Origin: an uncultured Bacteriovoracaceae bacterium | Lineage (GTDB): Bacteria; Bdellovibrionota; Bacteriovoracia; Bacteriovoracales; Bacteriovoracaceae | Assembly: GCA_937923325.1 (NCBI GenBank) | Contig: CAKZUQ010000010.1 | Location: forward strand, 1 to 64,000 | Reading direction: 5' to 3' | DNA length: 64,000 nt | Shown here: positions 26,323-34,974 of the stretch, piece after piece | How the letters are laid out: every line of letters starts with the position of its first letter | Numbering within the stretch: position 1 is the stretch's first letter | Notes under the pieces: generated by a model | Databases searched by the model: none | The model's input: the letters and a program-made list of their open reading frames with translations, nothing else | What the model was told of the DNA's origin: nothing | Program-made: the position numbers and the translations under genes

Positions 26323-27761
26323 TATTTATCTATCCCCCAAAGGTGTACAGGTATATTTTTTTTCTGGTTTATAGAGTATTCCTCAACCATTTCTTGAAAT
26401 CTTTTTCCATGCATATGAATATATGCTTTTTGCCAAATTGCTCCATTGACAGCTTTTTTACAACGATTATAAATAATATCTCCAATATAGTATTCTATTG
26501 ATTTTTTATCAATTCCTCTTTTTAACAGAGCCTCTTTAACATTTGGAATGATTTTCTCAAGAAGAAGTTTTTGCATATCGTAGTCCTTCCCATCAATCCA
26601 AGTTACCTGACAGTAAAAACTTTGTTTCGCTGCTTTATAAAAATTGTTTTTGGCATCTGAAAAACTAATATAATCTTCAAGTTTATTAGAGCATAATGCT
26701 AAATAGTCAGTAAGACCTAAGAAGAAAGCTGTATTTGCAATTGAATCAACTAGAGTTGGCCCAGATGACGGAACTCTTTGTTCTATTCTAAGCGCAGGTT
26801 TTTCACCATCAAGGCCAAGAACTGGCCTTGTCCATCTCCAGATTGTTCCGTTATGAAACTTAATATTATCAAAATTTTTCAGATCTCCTTTAAAAACTTC
26901 AGGAACTAAAATTGGATAATCTCTGACACTCTCTTCAAAAAGATCAATAATACTTGTATTTAAGAAACCAGAACCAAAAGTTACTCGAGAAAGAGTCTCA
27001 TGGCTTATGGTCGATTCACAATCTAACTCTACTGATTGTTCAAAGCTTAAAATTCGAGACTCGTCCCATAATTCTTTTCCAAAGAGATAAGGTGAATTAG
27101 CAGACGTGGCCAATAGAAATGCACTAGCAATCAAAGAAGCATTATAGTACTTTGCTGAATTTTGAAGATTGACACCTAAGTGAATTTGAAGACTTGTAGC
27201 CGCACATTCAGAGATTACAGAGTTCATAGATAAATCTAATTCTTCTTTTCCTTCAATATGAATTTTTAAAGGCTTATTATTTCTAAGCTTCATCACTTGG
27301 TCGTTCATTACTCTATAACGATTTAATGGAGACATGATATCAAGAGTAAGCATGTGAGATCTAAGAGTGGGAAGTGTTCCAATTAAAATAGGCTTACATT
27401 CATGTATGCTAGAGCTAGCTTCTATTTTTTTCCAGATTAAATCTAGCTCATCCTTTAAAGTTTCAAAACAATTGCCTCTATAATCATATGGATTCGAATT
27501 AATTTCAAAATTAAATTTAGATATTTCAGGGACAACTTGTTTATGACCTAATGTTTCTAGAAATTCAGGAGCACACTCAAAGGGTAGCATATTGCTATTA
27601 ACTAACCAGCCTTCAATTTCTAAACCAATCATTGAGGCTTTCTTTGAAAACTCATCTCGACTTTCAATTTCTTTTAATAGCTTTAGCTCATTGAGCATCA
27701 TTTGTTTGAATTCAACAAACTGCTCTTTAGTAAAAGTACTTCCTTGAACTTCCTGTCCCAT
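26322..27761 (-). CDS. GCS2-family glutamate--amine/cysteine ligase
   Basis: 479 residues. The N-terminal GLEIEGWLV, FEINSNPYDYRG, SECAATSLQIHLGVNL and the later RIEQRVPSSGPTLVDS match the GCS2 glutamate-cysteine ligase fold. It would use ATP to join the gamma-carboxyl of Glu to an amine. In this operon (speD upstream, acylase downstream) the acceptor could be cysteine, as in glutathione synthesis, or a polyamine; no glutathione synthetase is adjacent. The stop shares one base with the next ATG. Confidence 0.78.
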   Translation of the reverse strand: MGQEVQGSTFTKEQFVEFKQMMLNELKLLKEIESRDEFSKKASMIGLEIEGWLVNSNMLPFECAPEFLETLGHKQVVPEISKFNFEINSNPYDYRGNCFETLKDELDLIWKKIEASSSIHECKPILIGTLPTLRSHMLTLDIMSPLNRYRVMNDQVMKLRNNKPLKIHIEGKEELDLSMNSVISECAATSLQIHLGVNLQNSAKYYNASLIASAFLLATSANSPYLFGKELWDESRILSFEQSVELDCESTISHETLSRVTFGSGFLNTSIIDLFEESVRDYPILVPEVFKGDLKNFDNIKFHNGTIWRWTRPVLGLDGEKPALRIEQRVPSSGPTLVDSIANTAFFLGLTDYLALCSNKLEDYISFSDAKNNFYKAAKQSFYCQVTWIDGKDYDMQKLLLEKIIPNVKEALLKRGIDKKSIEYYIGDIIYNRCKKAVNGAIWQKAYIHMHGKRFQEMVEEYSINQKKNIPVHLWGIDK

Positions 27762-27778
27762 TACTTTAAATCCTAAAA

Positions 27779-28552
27779 TTAGTACATATGAAAAACTTCT
27801 CGCATTTCCTGGCAGAGGTTTTCCATTTTTGTTTCGATATCTGGTTGATTGATATCCTCTTTATTAAAAAGAAATCTCTCTGGTCCTTTATTTTCAAGCA
27901 TTAGCTTGGTTTGCCATATATTGTCTCTAGGCATATTTAAGTCCGAATGAAATTCATATTCTTCCATTACTTTAGGATCAATGTAATCTTGTATGGAATT
28001 TAAGTACTGATCATTATAAATCTTTTTACCGTTATCAAGGCGAGTATAGCCTCTAACAACATAATCAATAAAAACTACATCACATTCAAATGCTTCAAAT
28101 AAATAGTTAATTGCCTTAAGTGGGATAATATCCCCACAAGTGGCAATATCAAAGTCTACTCTAAAGGTACATATACCATTTGGATCAGAAGCGTCTGGGT
28201 ATGTGTGACTAGTTAAATGAGATTTTTCAAGATGGGCCTTGTAAGAGCTTCCTTGCGCAACCTCTTCCCATTTTCCACCTTGAACATCACTCATAAGAGT
28301 CATCGTGCTAGCGCCTACTGGTTCGTAATCCATTTTAGATTCGCTAATGATATCTGATTGAATAATCTCACAAATTTTTCTAGAGATTTCTAAAATCCTT
28401 TGTGAGGAATATTTTTCATTTATCCAGTTTATATACTCTTCTTTTTGTTTATCACCATAAGTGATACAAAAATCATATAAATTAAAACTTAAAATCTTAG
28501 TAAGATTATTAAAACCAGATAGTTTTATCTTCTGCTTCGCACTTAAACTCAT
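27779..28552 (-). CDS. speD: S-adenosylmethionine decarboxylase proenzyme, E. coli type
   Basis: 257 residues. It makes decarboxylated AdoMet for aminopropyl transfer to polyamines. The self-cleavage site is Lys110-Ser111 in LEKSHLTSHTYPD, where Ser111 becomes the pyruvoyl group. FDIATCGDI (Cys139) is the other conserved block and the long C-terminal part is of the E. coli class. The ATG lies one base after the mdh stop (TAA G ATG), so translation is coupled. No spermidine synthase gene is in view. Confidence 0.93.
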   Translation of the reverse strand: MSLSAKQKIKLSGFNNLTKILSFNLYDFCITYGDKQKEEYINWINEKYSSQRILEISRKICEIIQSDIISESKMDYEPVGASTMTLMSDVQGGKWEEVAQGSSYKAHLEKSHLTSHTYPDASDPNGICTFRVDFDIATCGDIIPLKAINYLFEAFECDVVFIDYVVRGYTRLDNGKKIYNDQYLNSIQDYIDPKVMEEYEFHSDLNMPRDNIWQTKLMLENKGPERFLFNKEDINQPDIETKMENLCQEMREVFHMY

Positions 28553-28553
28553 C

Positions 28554-29540
28554 TTAGATTAAACCTAATTCTTTAACAGTTGATTTTTCAGTTCTTAATT
28601 CTTCTAAAGTTGTTTTAAATTTTTCAGAACCAAATTCGTTATGCTCAACATTTTCAACTACAACTAGTTTTCCACCTTCAACTCTACATGGGTAAGAAAA
28701 GATAAGTCCCTCATCTACTCCATATTGACCCTTAGATGCTAAACACATAGAAAAAGTTTCTCCAGCAGGAGTGTCGTGAGTTAAGTTATAAACACCTTGA
28801 ACACATGCATTAGCAGCACTTGCAGCACTTGAAGCACCTCTGGCCTTTATAATTGCAGCTCCTCTTTTTTGAACAGTAGTAATGAAGTCACCTTTAAGCC
28901 ATTCATGATCTGTAATCACTTCAGAAGCTTTCTTTCCACCGATTTCAGCATTAAAAAAGTCTGGGTATTGTGTAGCAGAGTGATTTCCCCAAATTGTCAT
29001 TTTCTTAACAGTATCTACATCAACATTTGCTTTTTGAGCTAATTGAGATTTTGCTCTATTCTCATCAAGAGTAGTCATTGCAAAAAATCTATCTTTTGGA
29101 AGTCCACTTGATTCCATAGCAATTAAGCAGTTTGTGTTACATGGGTTACCAACAACAAATAATTTACAATCATCTGCACCGTGAGCGGCCATCGACTTTC
29201 CTAGAGGTCCGAATATTCCACCATTAACTTTTAATAAGTCTGCTCTTTCCATTCCATCTTTTCTAGGAACAGCACCAATTGCTAAGATCCAATTTGCATC
29301 TTTAAATGCAACATCCATACTATCAGTACAAACAATATTTTTTAATAATGGAAATGCACAATCATCTAATTCCATTTTTACACCCTCTAAAGCACCAAGT
29401 GCTTGAGGAAGCTCAAGTAATTGAAGTTCTACTTCTGTATCTGGTCCAAACATTTGTCCTGAAGCAACTCTAAAAAGTATTGCATACCCAATTTGACCTG
29501 CTGCACCAGTAATTGCAACTTTAACTCTTTTCTTAGCCAT
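28554..29540 (-). CDS. mdh: Malate dehydrogenase
   Basis: 328 residues, the cytosolic-type NAD-malate dehydrogenase found in many bacteria. GAAGQIGY opens the Rossmann fold. Arg residues in [11 protein letters not shown] and the catalytic pair (NPCNTNC region, [11 protein letters not shown] and [12 protein letters not shown] with His) are all in place. It interconverts malate and oxaloacetate in the TCA cycle. AAGGAG is 7 bases before ATG. It is the first gene of a five-gene run and is divergent from the basic protein at 29677. Confidence 0.96.
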   Translation of the reverse strand: MAKKRVKVAITGAAGQIGYAILFRVASGQMFGPDTEVELQLLELPQALGALEGVKMELDDCAFPLLKNIVCTDSMDVAFKDANWILAIGAVPRKDGMERADLLKVNGGIFGPLGKSMAAHGADDCKLFVVGNPCNTNCLIAMESSGLPKDRFFAMTTLDENRAKSQLAQKANVDVDTVKKMTIWGNHSATQYPDFFNAEIGGKKASEVITDHEWLKGDFITTVQKRGAAIIKARGASSAASAANACVQGVYNLTHDTPAGETFSMCLASKGQYGVDEGLIFSYPCRVEGGKLVVVENVEHNEFGSEKFKTTLEELRTEKSTVKELGLI

Positions 29541-29628
29541 AATATTTCTCCTTATAATTTAAAAACTGACAAAATTATAATCTATATAGCGACTCACGTA
29601 AATGAGAGATATCTATTCCCTCAATAAA

Positions 29629-29658
29629 TTGGACAAAATAGATAAAGACCTCGATAAT
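29629..29658 (+). promoter_or_regulatory. Promoter setting the start of the basic protein gene
   Basis: TTGGAC (29629-29634), an 18-base spacer and GATAAT (29653-29658). Transcription would begin near 29665, just before AGGAG (29667-29671). This excludes the longer frame that begins at 29602. Confidence 0.55.
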
Positions 29659-29676
29659 GTCTATTCAGGAGAAGCC

Positions 29677-30243
29677 ATGAGCGAAGTAAATAACTCAAAT
29701 ACTAAAAAACCAAATAATAAAAGAAGAAGATATAATAAGAATAAAAAGAAAAAACCTTCTACTGGAATTAATAATGATGCACCAGTTAAAGCAAAAGAAA
29801 CTTCTGGTAACAAGAATAGAAACAGAAGACCAAAAGCTTTATCACCTAGTAAGATTGCTCAAAAATACGACAATCTGCTAGAGCAAAACTTAATTGCTAG
29901 AAAAAAATACTTTGAGATGTACGCTAGGGCCAAAGGCCAGGCTTATCAAAAGATCAGTAATAACTATATGAGAACTCTTAGGGCGGTATTCAACTTCAAA
30001 AGTACTTTGAATGAGTGGCAACAAGAGACTCTTGATAAAAAGCTTGAACTGTACCCAGAAGATAATCAATATACTACGACACATAATCTACCCTTAACTG
30101 GAGAAGTTGAAGTATCAAATGATCAAATTGAAGATATTCACCTTACTGAAAACCAGAAGCTAGCTTCTTACAAAGATGACACAGAAGAAAGCTCAGGAAC
30201 GATTGAGGATTATAAGAAATACAAAGACTCTATGTCTGTATAA
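29677..30243 (+). CDS. Highly basic hypothetical protein, possible RNA/DNA binding
   Basis: 188 residues from ATG 29677, chosen because AGGAG lies 5 bases upstream and a promoter overlaps the longer alternative. Residues 1-55 are a disordered Asn/Lys/Arg tract (KRRRYNKNKKKK). Residues about 60-130 are helical and conserved-looking (KIAQKYDNLLEQNLIARKKY, then YARAKGQAY), faintly like the DUF4167 arrangement of a basic tail followed by a helical KY...L segment. The end is acidic. Nucleic-acid binding is inferred from charge only. A terminator hairpin follows at 30251. Confidence 0.6.
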   Translation: MSEVNNSNTKKPNNKRRRYNKNKKKKPSTGINNDAPVKAKETSGNKNRNRRPKALSPSKIAQKYDNLLEQNLIARKKYFEMYARAKGQAYQKISNNYMRTLRAVFNFKSTLNEWQQETLDKKLELYPEDNQYTTTHNLPLTGEVEVSNDQIEDIHLTENQKLASYKDDTEESSGTIEDYKKYKDSMSV

Positions 30244-30271
30244 ATAAAAAAAGGACCTTTTAAAGGTCCTT
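30244..30271. terminator. Convergent terminator between the basic protein and XRE genes
   Basis: AAGGACC (30251-30257) pairs with GGTCCTT (30265-30271), extendable by AT pairs. On the minus strand the stem runs into seven T (complement of the A run before 30251), a strong terminator for the XRE regulator. On the plus strand CTTCT follows, weaker. Confidence 0.8.
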
Positions 30272-30299
30272 CTTCTAAAAAGAGTAATTTTATTCTGTT

Positions 30300-30671
30300 C
30301 TAAGAGTTTGAAGACATTTTAAATTCATTGTTTGAACTTGCAACATACTCAGAAGGTGTAGACGCTACATCCTTAGTAGTAGTTGTGGAGTGCAATGGTT
30401 TAACATTCTCTTCAGATCTTAAATAATTATTTAAAGTAACATCGTGATCTCTTAGAATCGCTTCTTTTAATTCGTTTGAATCGATATCTAAAACCTCAGA
30501 AACTCTAGTTAACATTTTTAAAGGTATATTACATAGAGCTCTTTCTACGTTGGAAATAAACTGACCATTTTTATAACCTAATAAATGTGACAATTCAGAT
30601 TGTGAGTATGCCTTAGGATGTTGAAGTCTTTTTGATTTTATTAAGTTGGCTATGTTTTTAAAACAACGCAT
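30300..30671 (-). CDS. XRE-family helix-turn-helix regulator
   Basis: 123 residues from the ATG at 30669-30671, which has AGGAG 6 bases upstream. The longer frame to 30734 contains the promoter and is rejected. Residues about 5-70 form the HTH_3 fold: KAYSQSELSHLLGYKNGQFIS is the helix-turn-helix and NVERALCNIPLKMLTRVSEVL the following helices. The C-terminal 45 residues are Ser/Thr/Asn-rich and probably disordered. It lacks any metabolic domain. It may regulate itself through the inverted repeat at 30827. Confidence 0.8.
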   Translation of the reverse strand: MRCFKNIANLIKSKRLQHPKAYSQSELSHLLGYKNGQFISNVERALCNIPLKMLTRVSEVLDIDSNELKEAILRDHDVTLNNYLRSEENVKPLHSTTTTKDVASTPSEYVASSNNEFKMSSNS

Positions 30672-30699
30672 GTATTCTCCTGCTAAATTAAGTGTTTCT

Positions 30700-30727
30700 A
30701 TATTAATCAGATTTTTTAAATTGTCAC
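30700..30727 (-). promoter_or_regulatory. Promoter of the XRE regulator
   Basis: On the minus strand GTGACA (30727-30722), a 16-base spacer and TAATAT (30705-30700) precede the AGGAG ribosome site by about 20 bases. This places the transcript start inside the longer frame, supporting the ATG at 30671. Confidence 0.45.
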
Positions 30728-30826
30728 CATACAATTCTTGAAAAATGATAAAAATATATTGCCATAAGTTTTCATAAAAAAAGTTTTGAATTTTTTAAAT
30801 AAACGCTTGTGTTGCATTAAATCATG

Positions 30827-30848
30827 AGTAAAGCGGTATAGCTTTACT
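30827..30848. promoter_or_regulatory. 8-bp inverted repeat upstream of the XRE gene
   Basis: AGTAAAGC (30827-30834) and GCTTTACT (30841-30848) flank GGTATA. With a perfect dyad and 6-base centre it suits a dimeric XRE repressor operator, or a small hairpin at the end of the guaD transcript. A second AT-rich dyad (ATTTTTC with GAAAAAT near 30893-30911) lies closer to guaD. Confidence 0.35.
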
Positions 30849-30941
30849 TTAAAGACTTAGTGTTTTTCGATGTTTCCTAAAATCAAGTAAGATTATTTTT
30901 CACTCGAAAAATAAAAATTAAATAAACAAAGGCTCAACTCT

Positions 30942-32258
30942 CTATTTATTAGATGAATATATTTTTTGGCCTAGGTAAAAAACATCTCTTGCAGCGCTAT
31001 CATAGAGCTCTCTATTCTTGCTATGTTTCTTTATTATTTTTTCTAGAATTAATTCTGAAGTAACTTTCGTTTTTGTTGAGAATCTTGGCATGTCAAAAGA
31101 AACAAAATTGGTCTCTTTTCCAGATTCAAAATTACCTTTCTTTTTAGCTAATTTTAAGATTTCAGCGCCAGCTAAAGTTGATCTATAAAGAGCTTTTATA
31201 TATGTGGCCCCTTTTACTTTCGCCTTTTGATTTTGATCAACAAAAGATCTCATTACATCTAACATAGATAAGAATGGTCCTCCTCCGATATCACTACCTA
31301 AGGCCCATGAAATTTTATTTTTCTCAATAGTTTTAAAATCAAATAATCCAGAGCCTAAACCTTTTTCTTTATGTGGAGCATTTGATGTTGGACAGTGAGC
31401 AATCGCTGTTTTTGTTTTAGCAAGAGTTTTTAGTTCTTCTTTATCTAAATGAATTCCATGGCCCATTATTGTCTTAGAACCTAAGACACCGCATTTTTTA
31501 TAAATATCAGTATAAGATGTTATATTCTCAAAACCTTTCATATCTTTATAAATACTTGTTACAAAATCAATTTCATTTTTGGTTTCACTTAAATGGGTTT
31601 GGATAAAAGACTTATTCTTTTTAGCATGCTTTGCTGTATCTTTCATCGTAACAGGGTCTGTTGCAATCGCAAACCTTGGAGTTAAAGCATACTTTTCTTT
31701 ATACTTAGTTGATAGATCATTTGCTAGCTTTATAGCTGCTTGTGGTTTTTGAGTTAAAAATTTAGGTGAATTTATTGTCATAAGAACATTACCTATAACA
31801 TAATCCCCTTTAGCATAATCAAAAGCATAATTTAAAGCATGCTCATGGATAGATGAGTAACATGCTCCTCCCATCGTTCCAGTTTTAACAATTCTATCAA
31901 AAAATTCTTTTGCTCTTCTCTTTGCATATGTTTTATTTTTAAATTGGTTCTCTGTTGGAAAAGTGTACTTATCAAGCCACTCTAAAAGATTGGCCTTTGG
32001 CATTTCTCTAACGTCATCTTGAACCCAATGAAAGTGCATATCGAAAAATGTTGGCATTATAACTTTCTTAGATAAATCAATAACTTCTAAATTATCAAAT
32101 TCTTTGTAAAGCTTTGAAGCTTTACCAATTTTTTCAACAACAAACCCTTCAAAGCTTTTTGTTTTTTTAGATTTAATAATCATTGCACCATCTAAAACGA
32201 GTTCACATTTCTTATCAGAAATTGGATTTAATATATTTGCTAAGATAATCTTTTTCAT
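30942..32258 (-). CDS. guaD: Guanine deaminase-like amidohydrolase
   Basis: 438 residues from the ATG at 32256-32258 (GGAG 5 bases before it; the GTG six bases upstream lies over that site). Motifs of guanine deaminase run in order: FDMHFHWVQ (zinc HxH), LLEWLDKYTFPTE, GTMGGACYSS, PRFAIATD, QTHLSETKNEI (His and Glu), MGHGIHL (zinc His), AHCPTSN and GSDIGGG (zinc Asp). It hydrolyses guanine to xanthine and ammonia. Its purine-salvage/catabolic role fits an organism that degrades prey nucleic acid. No operon partner. Confidence 0.85.
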   Translation of the reverse strand: MKKIILANILNPISDKKCELVLDGAMIIKSKKTKSFEGFVVEKIGKASKLYKEFDNLEVIDLSKKVIMPTFFDMHFHWVQDDVREMPKANLLEWLDKYTFPTENQFKNKTYAKRRAKEFFDRIVKTGTMGGACYSSIHEHALNYAFDYAKGDYVIGNVLMTINSPKFLTQKPQAAIKLANDLSTKYKEKYALTPRFAIATDPVTMKDTAKHAKKNKSFIQTHLSETKNEIDFVTSIYKDMKGFENITSYTDIYKKCGVLGSKTIMGHGIHLDKEELKTLAKTKTAIAHCPTSNAPHKEKGLGSGLFDFKTIEKNKISWALGSDIGGGPFLSMLDVMRSFVDQNQKAKVKGATYIKALYRSTLAGAEILKLAKKKGNFESGKETNFVSFDMPRFSTKTKVTSELILEKIIKKHSKNRELYDSAARDVFYLGQKIYSSNK

Positions 32259-32477
32259 AAACACTCCATTTATATAACTTCAAACTATCTATATATAAAA
32301 AAAATAGAACTATTACCAATAAAACCTATAATTAGTCCAAATATTACTTTCACAAGTAAAGGACAATAGAAAAAGAAGAGACAAACTTTTAATAATTTAT
32401 CTATATAAAAAACGATAAAGTCATCAGCCAAGCGTACCGATAAATATATTAATAATATAAATATAAAGGGACAGAAA

Positions 32478-32837
32478 ATGATTAAAACAATGATTTTATT
32501 TATAATTTTTTCAATGCATTTATTGGCATCAAACCAAGAAACTCTAAAATTCCATGAAGAACATCAAAACAAAATTTATCAAATGGTTGAAAAAGAGTTG
32601 ACAATTTCTCAACGTAAACTACTAAAAAAACAAATGAAAGAGACCACTCAAAAACTAAAAGAGAGCCTTAGTCTAACTCCAGAAGAGAGAAGTAAAAAAG
32701 TTGAAAAAGCAATGAAAAAGATGAAAGACCCAGCTTACAAACAAAAAATGAAAAATTTTGAAAAAAATTTAAGTAATGATGAAAAAGTAATTATGAAAAA
32801 AATTATGGAAGCTACAAGTAAAATGATGCAAGAATAA
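32478..32837 (+). CDS. Small exported helical protein
   Basis: 119 residues. A signal peptide (MIKTMILFIIFSMHLLA) is followed by a Lys/Glu/Met-rich, wholly helical mature part with the phrase LSLTPEERSKKVEKAMKKM, reminiscent of periplasmic Spy/CpxP-like proteins in style, though their LTxxQ motifs are not clear. GGGACAG precedes the ATG. A weak hairpin with a T run (ATTGT/ACAAT at 32918-32931, then TTCTTTTT) may end the transcript. Confidence 0.65.
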   Translation: MIKTMILFIIFSMHLLASNQETLKFHEEHQNKIYQMVEKELTISQRKLLKKQMKETTQKLKESLSLTPEERSKKVEKAMKKMKDPAYKQKMKNFEKNLSNDEKVIMKKIMEATSKMMQE

Positions 32838-32976
32838 AGAAGTAAAAAAATAATTAAAAGGACTTAAGAAGCCTTACAACAGAGTCGCTTAGTTAGAACA
32901 AGACACAAAAAAAACCTATTGTAGAAACAATTCTTTTTAAACTATATAAGGAACTTTTAATATTTACACTTCAATT

Positions 32977-33003
32977 AAAACCCACATCTTTTATGTGGGT
33001 TTT
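32977..33003 (-). terminator. Terminator of typA
   Basis: AAAACCCACA (32977-32986) pairs with TGTGGGTTTT (32994-33003). On the minus strand, reading out of typA, the stem ends in TTTTAATT. It is symmetric and can also stop transcripts from the left. Confidence 0.8.
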
Positions 33004-33023
33004 AATAAGTTCATAGCAAGTAT

Positions 33024-34841
33024 TTATCTTTTTACAGACCTAGCATTTGAAGCAAGAATCTTTTTTCTAATTCTTACATTTTCAGGCGTTACTTCAACCC
33101 ATTCAGAATCATCTATCCAGTCTAATGCCCACTCAAGAGTTCTTGCAGGGATTGGTGGAAGAACAATATTCTCATCCTTACCTGCAGTTCTTACTGCTGT
33201 AAGTTGCTTTGTTCTTGTAACATTAATATTTAAATCATTTGGTCTTGTCGATTCACCAACAACCATACCTTCATAAACTTTTTCTTGTGGCTCAACAAAC
33301 TGAGGTCCACTTGATAGAACTTTAAATAAACCATACGCGCTTGTTACACCAGCTTTATCAGCTACTAGAGCTCCATTTTGTCTAGATAGCATCTTACCAA
33401 CATAAGGCTCGTATCCAGCAAAGTATGAACTCATAAGCCCTTCACCTCTAGTGTCAGTTAAGAACTTAGATCTATAACCAATTAAACCTCTCGCTGGAAC
33501 TTTAAACTCAATTCTAGTTCTTGTTTCTCCGATTGGGCTCATTCCACTCATGATACCTTTTCTCGTTCCCATAGCTTCAGTTACAGCACCTGTTGATTCA
33601 GTTGGAACATCAAAAACGACATTTTCAAATGGCTCTAATTTGTTTCCGGCTTCATCTTCTTTCATAAGAACTTGTGGTCTTGAAATCATTAATTCATAAC
33701 CTGCTCTTCTGATCTCTTCAAATACGATAGCAACTTGAAGTTCACCTCTGGCCTTAAGAACAAATACTTTTGGATCATCAGTTGGTGCATATTGAAGAGA
33801 TACATTTTTTCTAATTGCATCTTGTAAAAATTCTTCTAACTTTCTTGAAGTTAAGTATTCTCCTTCTTGACCTGATAAAGGAGAGGTTGATACAGAAACT
33901 TGAACGGAAACAGTTGGTGGATCAATTTTAATTCTTTCAAGTGGCTCAGGCTTAGAGTAATCAGCAATTGTATCACCGATAAATGCATCCTCAACACCAG
34001 ATAAGATTACAATTTCTCCAGCTTCAGCTCTTGGAACTTCTTTATATCCTAATCCATCAAAAATTTGAATTTTTCCAATTTTAACTTGTTTAGGCTTTTC
34101 AGACTCACGCCCGTACCACATAAATGGTTTATTCTCTTCCATATAACCTCTATTAATTCTACCAATCATTAGAGTCCCTAAATATTTAGAGTAAGAAAGG
34201 TTAGTAACTAATAGTTGTAAAGGCTGGTCTTTATCTAATTGAGCTAGAGGGTAAAAATCACCAACAAAAAAGTCTAAAAGACCTGTAAGGCTCCCTTCTC
34301 TTGCTGCTGGATCTTTTGAAGCATATCCGTCACGACCAGATCCATAGAAGAATGGAATATCTAAATCAAAGTCTTCAACTCCAACTAAGTCAACAATCTC
34401 AAGAATAAGATCTTCAACTTCAGTCATAACTTCTTCATGTCTTTCATCATGTCTGTCGATTTTATTGATCATTACACCAATTTTAATTCCACGCTCAATA
34501 GCTTTTTGAAGAACAAATCTTGTTTGAGGTAAAGGTCCCTCTGCTGCATCAACTAAAAGTAATACACCATCAACCATCATTAATGATCTTTCCACTTCTC
34601 CACCAAAGTCAGCATGGCCTGGAGTATCTAATAAGTTTACCTTATAGTCTTGCCATTGGAAGGCACAGTTCTTTGCAGTAATTGTGATCCCACGTTCTTT
34701 TTCTAACTCTCCAGAGTCCATTACTCTATCAGCAACTTGTTCGTGAGCAGCAAAAAGTCCAGATTGTTTTAATAGTTCATCAACCAGAGTCGTTTTACCA
34801 TGATCAACGTGCGCAACAATTGCGATGTTTTTAAGTTTCAT
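33024..34841 (-). CDS. typA: Ribosome-associated GTPase TypA/BipA
   Basis: 605 residues, the normal length. The G domain has AHVDHGKTTL (G1), GITI (G2), DTPGHADFGGE (G3) and NKIDR (G4). The EF-G-like domains follow, with the C-terminal TypA-specific block ARTLEWALDWIDDSEWVEVT. It binds ribosomes and aids 50S assembly, stress and cold adaptation. GGAGAA is at good spacing from the ATG. It stands alone with its own terminator. Confidence 0.97.
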   Translation of the reverse strand: MKLKNIAIVAHVDHGKTTLVDELLKQSGLFAAHEQVADRVMDSGELEKERGITITAKNCAFQWQDYKVNLLDTPGHADFGGEVERSLMMVDGVLLLVDAAEGPLPQTRFVLQKAIERGIKIGVMINKIDRHDERHEEVMTEVEDLILEIVDLVGVEDFDLDIPFFYGSGRDGYASKDPAAREGSLTGLLDFFVGDFYPLAQLDKDQPLQLLVTNLSYSKYLGTLMIGRINRGYMEENKPFMWYGRESEKPKQVKIGKIQIFDGLGYKEVPRAEAGEIVILSGVEDAFIGDTIADYSKPEPLERIKIDPPTVSVQVSVSTSPLSGQEGEYLTSRKLEEFLQDAIRKNVSLQYAPTDDPKVFVLKARGELQVAIVFEEIRRAGYELMISRPQVLMKEDEAGNKLEPFENVVFDVPTESTGAVTEAMGTRKGIMSGMSPIGETRTRIEFKVPARGLIGYRSKFLTDTRGEGLMSSYFAGYEPYVGKMLSRQNGALVADKAGVTSAYGLFKVLSSGPQFVEPQEKVYEGMVVGESTRPNDLNINVTRTKQLTAVRTAGKDENIVLPPIPARTLEWALDWIDDSEWVEVTPENVRIRKKILASNARSVKR

Positions 34842-34974
34842 TTGTTCTCCAAAGAATTATATAGTTGTATGACGGCATTATGCGAAAAATAGGACTGTAT
34901 GACAAGAAGATATCGGCCTAAAACGACTAAAACTAATACTAGATAATGACTCAACACAACATTCAAGAAATGAA

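Noticed and set aside
29602..29676. Upstream extension of the basic protein
   Set aside because: A TTGGAC-18-GATAAT promoter lies within it and AGGAG precedes the internal ATG.
30672..30734. Upstream extension of the XRE regulator
   Set aside because: Contains the promoter; the AGGAG site decides for the ATG at 30671.
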